A stretch of DNA of 5,754 nt from NCBI GenBank assembly GCA_003139735.1, contig PLGA01000649.1, forward strand, positions 558 through 6,311, read 5' to 3'. This DNA is from Bryobacterales bacterium. GTDB taxonomy: Bacteria > Acidobacteriota > Terriglobia > Bryobacterales > Bryobacteraceae. Positions within the stretch are counted from its first letter, which is position 1; the number at the start of each line of letters is the position of its first letter. A model generated the notes under the pieces. It was not told the DNA's origin and did no database searches. It worked only from the letters and a program-made list of their open reading frames with translations. Below, in pieces: positions 4,567 to 5,754 of the stretch. Made by a program: the position numbers and the translations under genes.

Positions 4567-5754
4567 TTACTTTATGATCTCGGTTACGGTGCCGGCGCCA
4601 ACCGTCCGGCCGCCCTCGCGAATCGCGAAGCGCAACCCCTTGTCCATCGCCACCGGCGTGATCAGCTCCACCTTCAGGTCCACACGGTCCCCAGGCATCA
4701 CCATCTCGGTTCCCTCCGGCAGCTCCGCCACTCCCGTCACGTCCGTCGTCCGGAAGTAGAACTGCGGCCGGTACCCCTTGAAGAACGGCGTGTGCCGCCC
4801 GCCTTCTTCCTTGCTCAGTACGTACACCGACCCCATGAACGTGGTGTGCGGCGTGATCGACCCCGGCTTCGCGATTACCTGTCCGCGCTCCACTTCCGTT
4901 TTTTCCACCCCGCGCAGCAGCAGTCCGACGTTGTCTCCGGCGCGCCCTTCGTCCAAGAGCTTCTTGAACATTTCCACGCCCGTGACCACCGTCTTGCGAG
5001 TCGGCCGGAATCCCACGATCTCCATTTCCTCGCCAACCTTGCAAATCCCCCGCTCGATGCGCCCCGTCACCACCGTCCCGCGCCCCTGGATCGAGAAGAT
5101 ATCTTCGATCGGCATCAGGAACGGCTTGTCCAGCACGCGCGCCGGCATCGGCACGTAATTGTCCACCGCGTCCATCAGCTCCAGGATGCCCTTCTCCCAC
5201 TTCTCTTCCCCGTTCAGCGCCCCCAAAGCCGATACCCGCACCACCGGCAGATCGTCGCCCGGAAATTCGTAGAACTTCAGCAGCTCCCGCACTTCCAGCT
5301 CGACCAGGTCCAGCAGTTCCGGATCGTCCACCATGTCCACTTTGTTCATGCACACCACGATGCACGGCACGCCCACCTGCCGCGCCAGAAGCACGTGCTC
5401 CCGCGTCTGCGGCATGGGGCCGTCGGTGGCCGCCACCACCAGAATCGCCCCGTCCATCTGGGCCGCTCCGGTGATCATGTTCTTGATGTAATCGGCGTGG
5501 CCCGGGCAGTCCACGTGGGCATAGTGCCGCGCCTTGGTCTCGTACTCGATGTGCGCCACCGCGATGGTGATGCCGCGGGCCTTCTCTTCCGGCGCATTGT
5601 CGATGGAGTCGAAACTCCGAAACTTGATTTTAGGGTTGGTCTTCGCCAGCACCTTGGTGATGGCCGCCGTCAGGGTGGTCTTGCCGTGATCGATGTGTCC
5701 GATCGTCCCGATGTTTACGTGCGGCTTGCTGCGGTCGAATTTTTCCTTTGCCAT
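4567..5754 (-). CDS. tuf: Elongation factor Tu
   Basis: The complete protein has 395 residues, the usual EF-Tu length, with its ATG at the last three bases of the window, so its ribosome binding site and promoter are outside. Domain 1 holds the GTP-binding motifs: G1 GHIDHGKT (19-26), switch I with ARGITI (59-64, T63 for Mg), G3 DCPGH (82-86), G4 NKVD (137-140) and G5 SAL (175-177). Domains 2 and 3 (about 200-395) include [41 protein letters not shown] sequence and the closing [10 protein letters not shown] motif, which bind aminoacyl-tRNA. EF-Tu delivers aminoacyl-tRNA to the ribosomal A site in the cytosol. Small variations such as I21 in place of the common V in G1 are conservative. It leads the visible part of the tuf-rpmG-tRNA-Trp-secE-nusG-rplK cluster. 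Confidence 0.99.
   Translation of the reverse strand: MAKEKFDRSKPHVNIGTIGHIDHGKTTLTAAITKVLAKTNPKIKFRSFDSIDNAPEEKARGITIAVAHIEYETKARHYAHVDCPGHADYIKNMITGAAQMDGAILVVAATDGPMPQTREHVLLARQVGVPCIVVCMNKVDMVDDPELLDLVELEVRELLKFYEFPGDDLPVVRVSALGALNGEEKWEKGILELMDAVDNYVPMPARVLDKPFLMPIEDIFSIQGRGTVVTGRIERGICKVGEEMEIVGFRPTRKTVVTGVEMFKKLLDEGRAGDNVGLLLRGVEKTEVERGQVIAKPGSITPHTTFMGSVYVLSKEEGGRHTPFFKGYRPQFYFRTTDVTGVAELPEGTEMVMPGDRVDLKVELITPVAMDKGLRFAIREGGRTVGAGTVTEIIK

Noticed and set aside
4412..5365. A 317-codon Gly/Arg-rich minus-strand frame
   Set aside because: It is a shifted frame of tuf running into rpmG, both of which are certain.
1..5754. CRISPR array, insertion sequence, toxin-antitoxin or defence system
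   Set aside because: No regularly spaced repeats, terminal inverted repeats, transposase or recognisable defence gene was found on either strand.

Overview
The window looks like a GC-rich bacterial chromosome, most likely an Acidobacteriota member of the Solibacter/Bryobacter type. That placement is an inference from three things: high GC, a secreted glycoside hydrolase family 9 (GH9) enzyme, and a small glycine-tailed RRM protein close to a translation/transcription operon. No rRNA or other decisive marker is present. Nearly all the DNA is used; the longest stretch without a gene is about 254 bases (2052-2305).

Right part (2721-5754, minus strand, read from high to low coordinates): a classical information-processing cluster, tuf (EF-Tu), rpmG (L33), tRNA-Trp(CCA), secE, nusG, rplK (L11), then tRNA-Leu(CAG). 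Spacing is tight: 7 bases between secE and nusG and 3 between nusG and rplK. Several GC-rich hairpins sit between tuf, rpmG and tRNA-Trp and may act in processing or attenuation. The genes supply tRNA delivery to the ribosome (EF-Tu), large-subunit proteins (L33, L11), a translocon subunit (SecE), the elongation/antitermination factor NusG and two elongator tRNAs. The usual next gene after rplK, rplA (L1), is absent. The cluster ends with tRNA-Leu and then meets a gene on the opposite strand.

Middle (2052-2720): a plus-strand gene for a 98-residue single-RRM RNA-binding protein. It has a candidate sigma70-type promoter, a leader of about 110 bases and a strong GC-rich hairpin after its stop, in the convergent space with tRNA-Leu.

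Left part (1-2051, minus strand): a 102-residue protein of unknown function, followed 39 bases later by a GH9 glycoside hydrolase. The latter has a signal peptide, an N-terminal Ig-like domain and a catalytic domain, and runs off the left edge just past its catalytic acid. The two may be co-transcribed. Their promoter probably lies in the same 2052-2305 spacer that drives the RRM gene in the other direction.

I found no CRISPR array, insertion sequence, integrase or defence-like system. The most notable points are the break of the ribosomal operon after rplK, the acidic N-terminal extension of NusG, the hairpins in the tuf-rpmG-tRNA region, and the unrecognised 102-residue protein upstream of the GH9 gene.
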